Below are positions 6,210-13,754 of a stretch of DNA of 17,172 nt, piece after piece. The position numbers were made by a program, and so were the translations under genes. Each line of letters starts with the position of its first letter. The first letter of the stretch is position 1. Source of the DNA: Candidatus Omnitrophota bacterium (GTDB lineage Bacteria; Omnitrophota; Gorgyraeia; 2-02-FULL-51-18); contig JAHFFM010000008.1 of NCBI GenBank assembly GCA_023247935.1, positions 4,673 through 21,844 of the forward strand. Reading direction: 5' to 3'. A model generated the notes under the pieces. The model was not told the DNA's origin. It was given only the letters and a program-made list of their open reading frames with translations, and did no database searches.

Positions 6210-7892
6210 ATGCCATCTAAAACAGCCAAATTAAGACAGCTTTTTCAAGCCAAGCCCATTCTTCGGATCATGGGCGCACACAATGGTCTTGGCGCCAAAT
6301 TGATCGAGAGAAATCACTTTGACGGGATTTGGGCAAGCGGCCTTGAGATATCCACTTCTTACGCGCTTCCTGACGCCAATATTCTGACCATGACCGAAAA
6401 CCTTCATGCGGCCACCATGATCAACGACGCTACGGAGCTTCCCGTAATTTGCGATTGCGATACGGGCTATGGCAACGCATTCAATGTTCAGCACATGGTC
6501 AAAAAATACGAAGCTGCGGGAATTGCGGCCGTGGTGATTGAAGACAAGTTGTTTCCCAAGGTGAATAGTTTTATTCCCGGCCGGCAGGAGCTCGCGTCCG
6601 TCGAAGAATTCATGGGTAAAATTGAAGCCGCCAAAAATGCTCAGGTGGACCCGGATTTCATGGTGTTTGCCCGAATTGAAGCTTTGATCGCGGGCTGGGG
6701 AATGGATGAGGCTTTGAGGCGCGCTTACGCGTATGCGGAAGCGGGCGCCGATGGGTTGGTTATTCACTCCAAAGGCGCGACGCCGGATGAAATTTACGAA
6801 TTTATTCAAAAATTTAAAGGCAAATTGCCCGTTATTGTCATTCCCACCACGTTTTATGGCGTAACCGCGGATGAACTTGCTTCACATGGCGTGAAAATGG
6901 TGATTTACGCCAATCAAGGGCTTCGCGCTTCCATCCGCGCCATGGATGAGACCTTTAAAAAAATCAGAGAAACCGGCTCCACGGCGAGCGTTGAAAAACA
7001 AATCACCCCCATGAAAGAAGTTTTTGAAATTCAGGGCATGCATCGCTTAAAAGACGAAGAAAAAAAATATCTTCGGAAAGAAACCATCCAGGCCGTGATT
7101 CCCGCGGCGGGCGACCCTCCGGCGGCGTCGGATTTGGGTCCGGTTTTGAATAAGGGACCTCTTTGCATGCTGCCTATTTGCGGAAAAACCTTGATTGACC
7201 GCCAAATGGACACGCTCCGTTCTTGCGGGATTTCCGATATTCTGGTGGTGGGAGGTTATTCGGCTTCATCCATCCGTCTCGAGCAGGCTACGCTTTTTCA
7301 GAATCCAAATTTCCATAAAACGGGAGTGGTTCATTCGCTGTTTTCGGCAAGCCAGGCCATTCGCGGGAAATTTGTCATGACTTATTCGGACATTATTTTT
7401 GACAGGATGATTGTGGAAAGGCTTTTGCTGAGTCCTTACGACATCACGCTTGTGATTGACAGGGCTTATCAAACGCTTCCGCGCAGGGAGAAAAATCTGG
7501 ATCTTGTGATCGCCGAAAATTCAGATGAGCCGCAAACGCGGCGTTTGGATCGGCAGCCTTTTCTGCCTGTTCGCGGCATTGGTCAAAAGCTTCCGAAGCA
7601 AAAGGTGAATTATGAATTTATCGGCATGGCGCTGATTCGTGAAGAAGGTTGGAATAAAATCAAACAGCTTTGGAATCAAGCACAGAAACAATTCCAAAAG
7701 GGTTCGTTCTATGAAGCGGAAAATATTGAGCAGGCGGATTTTAATGATTTGATTCAATATATGATTGACCAGGGAGAGTCTGTGTATGGGATGGAAATTG
7801 AGCATGGTTGGTCGGAAATTCATTCCATGGAAGATTATGAGCGTGTGAACCGCTTTTTTCGAGAGCGGGTGGACAGCCTGTCCGACACGTGA
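6210..7892 (+). CDS. pepM: Phosphoenolpyruvate mutase fused to a nucleotidyltransferase
   Basis: The N-terminal half (about residues 1-285) is a phosphoenolpyruvate mutase, which converts phosphoenolpyruvate to phosphonopyruvate and so makes the C-P bond. It carries EDKLFPKVNS (111-120), the EDK-X5-NS signature that separates mutases from isocitrate lyase-type relatives, the metal-binding DCDTGYGN (from 82) and LPDAN (53-57). The C-terminal half (about 292-555) is a nucleotidyltransferase-fold domain (IPAAG at 297-301, MLPICGKTLIDRQ, YSDIIFD at 392-398, WSEIHSMEDYERV). In known fusions this part is a CTP:phosphonate cytidylyltransferase (PntC) acting on 2-aminoethylphosphonate. Its usual GxGxR and PK residues are replaced here, so substrate and activity are uncertain. 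I chose ATG 6210 over TTG 6204 because of the promoter position; there is no Shine-Dalgarno sequence. It overlaps the decarboxylase gene by 4 bp. Confidence 0.93.
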   Translation: MPSKTAKLRQLFQAKPILRIMGAHNGLGAKLIERNHFDGIWASGLEISTSYALPDANILTMTENLHAATMINDATELPVICDCDTGYGNAFNVQHMVKKYEAAGIAAVVIEDKLFPKVNSFIPGRQELASVEEFMGKIEAAKNAQVDPDFMVFARIEALIAGWGMDEALRRAYAYAEAGADGLVIHSKGATPDEIYEFIQKFKGKLPVIVIPTTFYGVTADELASHGVKMVIYANQGLRASIRAMDETFKKIRETGSTASVEKQITPMKEVFEIQGMHRLKDEEKKYLRKETIQAVIPAAGDPPAASDLGPVLNKGPLCMLPICGKTLIDRQMDTLRSCGISDILVVGGYSASSIRLEQATLFQNPNFHKTGVVHSLFSASQAIRGKFVMTYSDIIFDRMIVERLLLSPYDITLVIDRAYQTLPRREKNLDLVIAENSDEPQTRRLDRQPFLPVRGIGQKLPKQKVNYEFIGMALIREEGWNKIKQLWNQAQKQFQKGSFYEAENIEQADFNDLIQYMIDQGESVYGMEIEHGWSEIHSMEDYERVNRFFRERVDSLSDT

Positions 7893-8992
7893 TAGCGCCT
7901 AAAGATTTTGTCGGCATCCTAAAGAAGAGAGGTTTTAGCCGTTTTACCGGCGTGCCTTGTTCCTTTTTCCAAGCCGCAATCAATTGCGTTCTCGAATCGA
8001 AAGACCTTTTTTATACCATGGTTCCCAATGAAGGTTCGGCTTTAGCCTTGGCTTCCGGCGCGGGACTTGCCGGAAAACCCACCGCAGTTTTGATTCAAAA
8101 CTCCGGTTTTGGAAATTTAATAAATCCGCTTACTTCTTTAAACATGATTTACAAAATTCCGGTTTTGATTTTTATGAGCGGCCGCGCGTACGGCGTAAAG
8201 GATGAGCCGCAGCATGAAATCATTGGAAAAACCATGGCGCCGATGCTGGAAGCTATGGGTGTTAATTTCGAAGATATGCCGGATGACGTGAAGCATTTTG
8301 ACGAACGCCTGCAAAAAGCCTGCCAGACCATGATTGAAACGCAAAAACCATTTTTCTTTCTGGTTCGTAAAGGTTGTTTGGATGAATATTGTCTTGAACA
8401 GAAAACCGGCGAAGTGTTTCCTTTAAAAAGGATTGAAGCCATTCAAGTCATCGCGGGTTGTTTAACCGGCAAAGAATTTGTAGTCGCGACCACGGGCAAG
8501 CCTTCCCGCGAACTTTTCGCGGTTGCGGATCATGCCCATCATTTTTACATGCAAGGCTCAATGGGGCATGCGTCTTCTCTGGGTTTGGGTGTGGCCTTGG
8601 CTCAGCCTGATAAAAAAGTGGTGGTTTTGGACGGGGATGGGGCGCTTTTGATGCATTTGGGAGTTTTGTCGTCCATTGGTCATTATCAGCCTAAAAATCT
8701 CTATCATGTCGTGCTGGACAACGAAGCCTATGAAACCACGGGCAACCAGGACACGACCTCTTCAACCACCGATTTAGAGGCAATGGCTTTGGCGGCAGGC
8801 TATGCCGAGGTCAAAACGGTCCGAAATGGAGAGGAATTGAAGAAAACCTTCCAAAAAATGCTCAAAAGCCAAGGACCCTCCTTTTTAAGAGTCAAAATCA
8901 ACCGTTTGGCTACCGAAAGCATCCCCCGAATCAGCTCGAAATACAATTCCTCTCAAATCGCCCAGCAGTTTAAAGCCTCTTTAGCCCCCTAA
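7889..8992 (+). CDS. ppd: Phosphonopyruvate decarboxylase, thiamine-diphosphate dependent
   Basis: The product (367 residues) removes CO2 from phosphonopyruvate to give phosphonoacetaldehyde, the step that pulls the unfavourable mutase reaction forward. The pyrimidine-binding half has GVPCSFF (21-27), the catalytic-type Glu in PNEGSA (E48) and QNSGFGN (70-76). The pyrophosphate half has the thiamine-diphosphate motif from GDG (249-251) to DNEAYETTG (N278). The length matches the family. It starts at GTG 7889, overlapping the stop of the mutase fusion as GTGA, so the two are translationally coupled. No aminotransferase or alcohol dehydrogenase follows, so the next step must be encoded elsewhere. 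Confidence 0.94.
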   Translation: MIAPKDFVGILKKRGFSRFTGVPCSFFQAAINCVLESKDLFYTMVPNEGSALALASGAGLAGKPTAVLIQNSGFGNLINPLTSLNMIYKIPVLIFMSGRAYGVKDEPQHEIIGKTMAPMLEAMGVNFEDMPDDVKHFDERLQKACQTMIETQKPFFFLVRKGCLDEYCLEQKTGEVFPLKRIEAIQVIAGCLTGKEFVVATTGKPSRELFAVADHAHHFYMQGSMGHASSLGLGVALAQPDKKVVVLDGDGALLMHLGVLSSIGHYQPKNLYHVVLDNEAYETTGNQDTTSSTTDLEAMALAAGYAEVKTVRNGEELKKTFQKMLKSQGPSFLRVKINRLATESIPRISSKYNSSQIAQQFKASLAP

Positions 8993-8994
8993 AA

Positions 8995-9014
8995 TTTACT
9001 TTTATTTACTTTTA
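8995..9014. repeat. Tandem 10-bp duplication TTTACTTTTA
   Basis: TTTACTTTTA occurs twice with no gap (8995-9004, 9005-9014) immediately after the decarboxylase stop codon, at the head of an AT-rich promoter region. It may be a polymerase-slippage product or a pair of protein-binding sites; there is no further evidence. Confidence 0.6.
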
Positions 9015-9049
9015 TCAAACTTGATAATAATAACAAAATAGTATATAAT
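9012..9049 (+). promoter_or_regulatory. Promoter with a palindromic operator-like site, for the signalling genes
   Basis: TTGATA (9021-9026) and TATAAT (9044-9049) are 17 bp apart, predicting transcription from about 9056. A 16-bp palindrome, TTATCAA-AC-TTGATAA (9012-9027), covers the -35, a typical place for a repressor or an activator. The message would have a leader of about 36 nt with GAGGAA before the ATG at 9092. Confidence 0.65.
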
Positions 9050-9091
9050 ATTGTTAATTAATGTATATTATTGATTAGTGAGGAACCTACT

Positions 9092-9466
9092 ATGAAAAAG
9101 AAGATATTAATCGTGGATGACGAGCTGAACGTCACTACATTTTTAAAAACCTTCTTGGAGCAAACAGGAAAGTTTGAGGTAAAAACCGAAAACTTGGGTG
9201 AACGCGGTCTCGAGGTGGCTAGAACGTTTCAGCCGGATCTAATGCTCCTGGATATCATGATGAATGATATGGGGGGAGACAGGATTGCGGACACGGCCAA
9301 GAATGATCCAATGCTAAGGAAAATACCGATTGTATTTATGACCGGTATTGTCACCAAAGAAGAAGTGGACAAGAATCAGGGGCGAATCGGCGGTTATGCG
9401 TACATCGCAAAGCCTATTTTAGCCATGAGTCAATTGCTGGAATGCATTGAGAACCATATCGGGTAA
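9092..9466 (+). CDS. Single-domain response regulator (CheY-like receiver)
   Basis: This 124-residue protein is one receiver domain with no output domain. It has the acidic pair D9 D10, phosphoacceptor D54 (LLDIMM), T84 and K107 followed by Pro, so phosphorylation should work normally. It would signal by binding a partner. It lies 5 bp before the hybrid kinase gene and probably shares its message. ATG 9092 is chosen over a TTG at 9071 because AGTGAGGAA lies at a good distance upstream. Confidence 0.93.
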   Translation: MKKKILIVDDELNVTTFLKTFLEQTGKFEVKTENLGERGLEVARTFQPDLMLLDIMMNDMGGDRIADTAKNDPMLRKIPIVFMTGIVTKEEVDKNQGRIGGYAYIAKPILAMSQLLECIENHIG

Positions 9467-9471
9467 ACCGC

Positions 9472-11439
9472 ATGAATCCCGTCCGGATTCTATTGCTCGA
9501 AAAAGAAGCGCAAGATGCCAAGCTTGTCGAGGATGAACTTCTTTCCTCGGGCCTTTCTATTGAATTCAAACACCATTCAAATCCCGATAATTTATTAGAA
9601 ATATTCGATTCTTTTCAGCCGGATATCATTCTCCTGGATTACATGGTTGATTCGATGCCGGGCCTTGAAATCATGACGCAAATTAGAAAACAAAACCCAA
9701 GGCAGCCTTTTATTTTTGTTTCCTGGGAAATTCATGAATCTTCCGTAATCGAAGCTTTGAAAAACGGGGCCACGGATTACATCTTTAAAGAGCAGCTTTC
9801 CAGACTGACGCTTTCCGTTCACCGGGCATTGCGGGAAGCGCAGGAACAGCATTTGCTTGACCGCGCATTAGAAGAGCTCCGCCAAAGCGAGGAATATTTC
9901 CGCTCACTTATCGAAAATGCGGGTGACATCATTTTAGTTCTGGACCAAAAAGGGATTGTTCGTTACGCGAGCCCCTCCATCACGAAAAATTTAGGATATG
10001 CCATTGACGATTTTGTGGGGAAGAATCTTTTTAATTACATTCACGCCGAAGATTTGGAGGGCGCGAAGTACGTTTTAACCGGAGATCTCGAGAAAAAGGA
10101 ATTCTCAGTGGAATTCCGTTTTCGCCGCGCAGACGGTACTTGGAGAGGCCTGGAATCCCTGAACAAGCGGGTGCATGAAAATCCGGGATCTTTCAAAATT
10201 ATCATGAACGCCCGTGACATCACGGACCGGATTTTAGAACAGGAAGCGCTTCGTGAAAGCATCCTCCGACATTTAAAAACGCAAACCGAACTTCAAAAAA
10301 CACAGCAAAAAATTATTCAACAGGAGCGCATTGCGGCCATTGGACAAATGGCCAGCGGCATCGCGCATGATTTTTCAAACGCGCTCATGCCGATTTTGGG
10401 TTTTTCGGAAATTTTGATTAATCGGCCGGAATCCATGAAAGATTTGGAAAAGGTTAAGAAATATGTCGAAATGATCAACACTTCAGCGCGCGACGCCATG
10501 CATATCGTTTCGGGTTTAAGAGAATTTTATCGCCAAAAAGAAAAAAACGAGAATTTGGGCGTCATGAATATAAATAAAACGGTTGATGAGGCCGTTCTTT
10601 TGACCCAGCCCAAATGGAAAGAAGAAGCCAGCGCTAAGGGCGTGAGTATTCGGGTGGAGACGAAATTAGAACCAATCCCTGAGATGATCGGAAATGAAGC
10701 TTCTTTGCGCGAGCTTTTCACGAATTTGATTTTTAACGCGGTGGACGCGATGCCAAAGGGCGGTTTGATTCAATTCAAAACAAGTGTGGAGGAAGGGCAG
10801 GTGCTGGTTGAAATTTTAGACACTGGCCTTGGAATGGACGAGCAAACCCGCCAGCGATGCCTGGAGCCTTTTTTTACCACCAAGGGAAAAGGAGGGACGG
10901 GGCTCGGGCTTTCCATGGTTTATGGCGTGATTCGGCGTCACGACGGAACCGTTGACGTGAAAAGTAAATTGGGGCAGGGTACAACCTTTTTGATCCGATT
11001 ACCCATAAAATCCGCTGTGGATTTTGAAGGCACAATTGTTCAAGAAAGGAAACCTGAAAAAGTTTGCAAGAAAATGAATGTCCTGGTCGTAGATGATGAA
11101 GCGAGGGTACGCGATGTGCTGACGGAATATCTATCCGGAGACGGCCATACCGTGGAAACAGCGCCGGATGGAAATCAAGCGCTTAAAATTTTTGGAGAAA
11201 AAAAGTTTGATTTGGTGATCACGGACCGCGCCATGCCTCAAATGAGCGGAGACCAACTGGTAAAAAAAATCCGTGAAGTTTCACCGACAATTCCTCTTGT
11301 CATGCTCACCGGTTTTGGCGAGTTGATGAAAGCGAAGGGAGAGCATCCTGAAGGCGTGGATTATCTTCTTTCGAAGCCTTTGACTTTCGAGGCTTACCGC
11401 GAAACGCTTGCGCGCGTTAATTCAGCCCCGATTTCTTGA
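9472..11439 (+). CDS. Hybrid sensor histidine kinase, REC-PAS-HK-REC, soluble
   Basis: The protein has 655 residues and no membrane helix. Domains in order: an N-terminal receiver (1-125, phosphoacceptor-like D56); a PAS sensor (about 139-255, ending in the NARDITDR motif); a dimerisation domain of NtrB type with phosphorylated His in IAHDFSN (H299); a catalytic ATPase (about 390-515: N box LIFNAVDAM, DTGLGM, GTGLGLSMVYG); and a C-terminal receiver (about 533-650, VVDDE, D585, K635-Pro). The first receiver has EKE where an acidic pair is usual, and KE instead of KP, so it may be phosphorylated poorly. It follows the lone receiver by 5 bp, suggesting a multistep phosphorelay. The PAS ligand cannot be predicted. 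Its stop codon overlaps the next promoter. Confidence 0.94.
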   Translation: MNPVRILLLEKEAQDAKLVEDELLSSGLSIEFKHHSNPDNLLEIFDSFQPDIILLDYMVDSMPGLEIMTQIRKQNPRQPFIFVSWEIHESSVIEALKNGATDYIFKEQLSRLTLSVHRALREAQEQHLLDRALEELRQSEEYFRSLIENAGDIILVLDQKGIVRYASPSITKNLGYAIDDFVGKNLFNYIHAEDLEGAKYVLTGDLEKKEFSVEFRFRRADGTWRGLESLNKRVHENPGSFKIIMNARDITDRILEQEALRESILRHLKTQTELQKTQQKIIQQERIAAIGQMASGIAHDFSNALMPILGFSEILINRPESMKDLEKVKKYVEMINTSARDAMHIVSGLREFYRQKEKNENLGVMNINKTVDEAVLLTQPKWKEEASAKGVSIRVETKLEPIPEMIGNEASLRELFTNLIFNAVDAMPKGGLIQFKTSVEEGQVLVEILDTGLGMDEQTRQRCLEPFFTTKGKGGTGLGLSMVYGVIRRHDGTVDVKSKLGQGTTFLIRLPIKSAVDFEGTIVQERKPEKVCKKMNVLVVDDEARVRDVLTEYLSGDGHTVETAPDGNQALKIFGEKKFDLVITDRAMPQMSGDQLVKKIREVSPTIPLVMLTGFGELMKAKGEHPEGVDYLLSKPLTFEAYRETLARVNSAPIS

Positions 11440-11464
11440 CATTGCTCTGCACGGCGAGTATACT
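11436..11464 (+). promoter_or_regulatory. Consensus-like promoter of the lipoprotein gene
   Basis: A perfect -35, TTGACA (11436-11441), is followed after 17 bp by TATACT (11459-11464). Transcription should start near 11471, leaving a leader of about 49 nt. A small palindrome, CCCCA-TC-TGGG-G, lies at 11467-11478 over the start and could be an operator. The -35 overlaps the upstream kinase stop codon (11437-11439). Confidence 0.75.
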
Positions 11465-11519
11465 TCCCCCATCTGGGGCACGCATTTTCGCAACTCAACA
11501 AATTATGGAAGGAATGCTC

Positions 11520-12065
11520 ATGAAGAATTGGAAAGCAACTTTTTTGGTATTAGCAGGATTGGCAATGATCGTCACCGGATGCGCGAAAAAGTCAACGGAG
11601 CAGGCAAGTATCAATTCAACAGGCTTTGAATCCTTCCCAACCGAAGATTTGGCTCAGCTTCCTCAAAACACAACGACATCTACCGCGAATCAACAGGGCT
11701 CTGTGGAAGTACTGCCTATTGAAACATCCCCGATTACCCAGGGAGTTCCGCCGATCGCGGGACCAACATCCAACGCCAGCGCGGCCGCAACTCAAACCGC
11801 GATTAATACCGGCTCTAAAGTGTCAGAATCTTTAGGCGGCTTAACTCGTGAGCAAAAAATCCAGACAGCGCTTAAGAACGCGGGCCTTTATCAAGGCACG
11901 ATTGATGGAAAGATCGGACCTGGTTCAAAAAGAGCCGTCCAGGAGTTTCAGAAAGCGCATGGTTTGACTCCCGATGGCAAGGTTGGCCCCAGAACATGGG
12001 CCGCGCTTGACCCTTATCTTTCCGGGGCTCCTCAAACCGCCCAAACCGAGAACGTCGACCAGTAA
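11520..12065 (+). CDS. Lipoprotein with C-terminal peptidoglycan-binding domain
   Basis: The protein has 181 residues. It starts with a lipoprotein signal peptide (MKNWK, a hydrophobic stretch, then the lipobox VTGC with Cys21), so it should be lipidated and anchored in a membrane facing the periplasm. Residues 22-107 are a Ser/Thr/Gln/Ala-rich linker of low complexity. About 108-172 form a peptidoglycan_binding_1 domain (LYQGTIDGKIGPGSKRAVQEFQ, DGKVGPRTWAAL). It probably tethers the envelope to the wall or senses it. ATG 11520 is chosen because GGAAGGA (11507-11513) sits 6 nt upstream and the signal peptide begins there; in-frame ATGs at 11505 and 11514 would give longer N-termini. It has its own promoter between two signalling units. 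Confidence 0.9.
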   Translation: MKNWKATFLVLAGLAMIVTGCAKKSTEQASINSTGFESFPTEDLAQLPQNTTTSTANQQGSVEVLPIETSPITQGVPPIAGPTSNASAAATQTAINTGSKVSESLGGLTREQKIQTALKNAGLYQGTIDGKIGPGSKRAVQEFQKAHGLTPDGKVGPRTWAALDPYLSGAPQTAQTENVDQ

Positions 12066-12073
12066 TTGATTGT

Positions 12074-12178
12074 GGATGGGTTGTGAGTAGTGAGTCGAGG
12101 ATACGGGTGAAGAACTAATATTCCCTCACCCTCAACCTTGACTCACAACTCATGTCTCATCCTTACCCTGGTTTTTTT
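12074..12178. terminator. Large stem-loop of 7-base repeats followed by a T-run; possible terminator
   Basis: Arms 12074-12100 and 12136-12162 pair at 21 of 27 positions, with an inner 6-bp stem GGGTGA/TCACCC (12105-12110, 12126-12131). The left arm reads as three heptamers (ATGGGTT, GTGAGTA, GTGAGTC) and the right as GACTCAC, AACTCAT, GTCTCAT. Seven Ts follow at 12172-12178, nine bases past the stem, so intrinsic termination after the lipoprotein gene is plausible but not typical. The rest of this 237-bp gap (12179-12302) is AT-rich; TATACT at 12205-12210 is a weak -10 candidate for the next gene. Confidence 0.45.
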
Positions 12179-12302
12179 AAATCCTCTAGACAGTCATTCC
12201 TTTTTATACTAAACTCGATTCACTATTCATCCAATAAACTTTAACATATCATTTTTACCTCATTTTTTCTTTCTCGAAGCGGCAGGGGAAAACGTCTCCC
12301 CT

Positions 12303-13754
12303 TTGGCTATCATCGTCATTTTTGTCGCTATCCTGGTGGCTCTGGTCACTGCTTTCGCCTTAAATCGCGCTGCACGCGTTAAAAAAGAAGTCAGGATTGA
12401 AAACGTGGATCTTGGCAAGTCCGAATTCGCGGGAAAAAATTCGCTAAGCGACGCGCTTCGCGAAAAATTGATGCAGCTTCCGGTTCGCGCCGCGGACCGC
12501 GAAATCACGGCTCAAGCCCTCTCTAAAATTGTGGAAGAGGAAACCGAATCGCGTTTAAAAGAGGTGAAGCAGGAATATTCCGTCAAATATCAAGTTATGG
12601 TACAGGAAAAGAATAAAGAAGTGGACGGAATGCGCCGTGAATACACAAAAGCCGTTGAAAAATACGACGAAGTGAAGCGCGATTACAAACGCGTGGAAGT
12701 TGAAAAGAAAAATACGGAAGCCGTTGTCAAGAGTATCGCCGAAGGGCTGGTAGTTGTGAATCAAAAAGGCGAAGTGCTTTTGATGAACCCCGCCGCGGAA
12801 AAGCTTTTGGGGGTTCCGAACGACAAGAAAGTTGGAAAATCCATCACCGATAATATCGGTTCCGAATACATGGTGTCCTTGGCCAGAGAAATTGAGGGAA
12901 CCAGCGAAAAAGTCGTGGAATATACGTCTAAAGACGAAAATGTCAAAAAAACCATTCGTCAATCCAGCGCCGTGATTCAAGATGAAGATGGGCATACCGT
13001 CGGGATGGTGAACGTATTAACCGATATTACCAAGCAAAAAGAACTGGATGAGATTAAGTCGCGTTTTGTTTCCAATGTGACGCATGAATTGCGCACGCCG
13101 ATTGTGGCGATGCAAAAAGCGGTGGAGATTTTGATGGATAAGAAGGGCTCGCCGCTTTCGGACGTTCAGCAAAATTTTATCGGGATCATCCAGCGCAATC
13201 TGCAGCACCTTTCGCGGCTGGTGGAGGATTTGCTGGATATAGCCAAAATAGAGTCCGGAAAAATGAGACTTAAATTTATGCCCAGCCGTCTCGACAAGTT
13301 GATGGCCGATGCCTGTGATTCTCTCGAAACTTGGGCCAAATCCAAGGAAATCACCCTTGTCAGGGACATCGATAAAAGTTTACCCGAAATCTCCATGGAT
13401 TCTGTTAAAATAACACAGGTCCTGAATAATCTCGTGGGAAACGCCATTAAATTCACACCGCGCGGCGGAAAGATTTTTGTGTCGAGCTCCTGGAGTGATA
13501 CGACTTATTTGAAGGTGATGGTGGAGGATACCGGCGTCGGAATTGCCAAAGAAAACCTCCCTAAATTATTTGGGCGTTTTGAGCAGTTCGGTGACCAGCA
13601 GGGAATCAGCGGCACCGGCCTCGGACTTTGCATTTCCAAGGAAATTATCGAACGGCATGGTGGAAAAATTCATGCAGAGAGCGAAGAAAAAAAAGGCTCC
13701 AAATTTATTTTCACGCTGCCTGTTAAACAGCAAACGATTATAGGAGGACCCTGA
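12303..13754 (+). CDS. Membrane-anchored PAS sensor histidine kinase
   Basis: The product has about 483 residues. A single N-terminal membrane helix (residues 2-20) is followed by a long charged helical, probably coiled-coil, segment (about 70-138). A PAS domain (about 140-248) has the typical VVVNQKGEVLLMNPAAEKLLG start. Then come HisKA with H261 in HELRTP and a HATPase domain (N box NNLVGNAIKF, DTGVGI from 409, GTGLGL from 437). There is no periplasmic sensor, so input is cytoplasmic or through the membrane. No ATG is available: the frame is open upstream to about 12213, and TTG 12303 is the most sensible start, with AGGGGAAAA about 12 nt before it. The start is therefore uncertain. It overlaps the next receiver gene by one base and should be its partner. 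Confidence 0.9.
   Translation: MAIIVIFVAILVALVTAFALNRAARVKKEVRIENVDLGKSEFAGKNSLSDALREKLMQLPVRAADREITAQALSKIVEEETESRLKEVKQEYSVKYQVMVQEKNKEVDGMRREYTKAVEKYDEVKRDYKRVEVEKKNTEAVVKSIAEGLVVVNQKGEVLLMNPAAEKLLGVPNDKKVGKSITDNIGSEYMVSLAREIEGTSEKVVEYTSKDENVKKTIRQSSAVIQDEDGHTVGMVNVLTDITKQKELDEIKSRFVSNVTHELRTPIVAMQKAVEILMDKKGSPLSDVQQNFIGIIQRNLQHLSRLVEDLLDIAKIESGKMRLKFMPSRLDKLMADACDSLETWAKSKEITLVRDIDKSLPEISMDSVKITQVLNNLVGNAIKFTPRGGKIFVSSSWSDTTYLKVMVEDTGVGIAKENLPKLFGRFEQFGDQQGISGTGLGLCISKEIIERHGGKIHAESEEKKGSKFIFTLPVKQQTIIGGP

Noticed and set aside
6231..6809. Minus-strand frame of 192 codons opposite the PEP mutase
   Set aside because: It mirrors a strongly conserved enzyme domain, and its His/Arg/Asn-rich composition is typical of an antisense shadow.
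9061..9078. Five-codon frame (MYIID) in the leader of the first receiver gene
   Set aside because: It starts only about 5 nt after the predicted transcription start, has no ribosome-binding site, and its codons do not suggest attenuation.
12182..12210. Promoter TAGACA/TATACT before the membrane kinase
   Set aside because: The two hexamers are only 12 bp apart, too close for a sigma-70 promoter; only the -10-like box is kept as a weak candidate.
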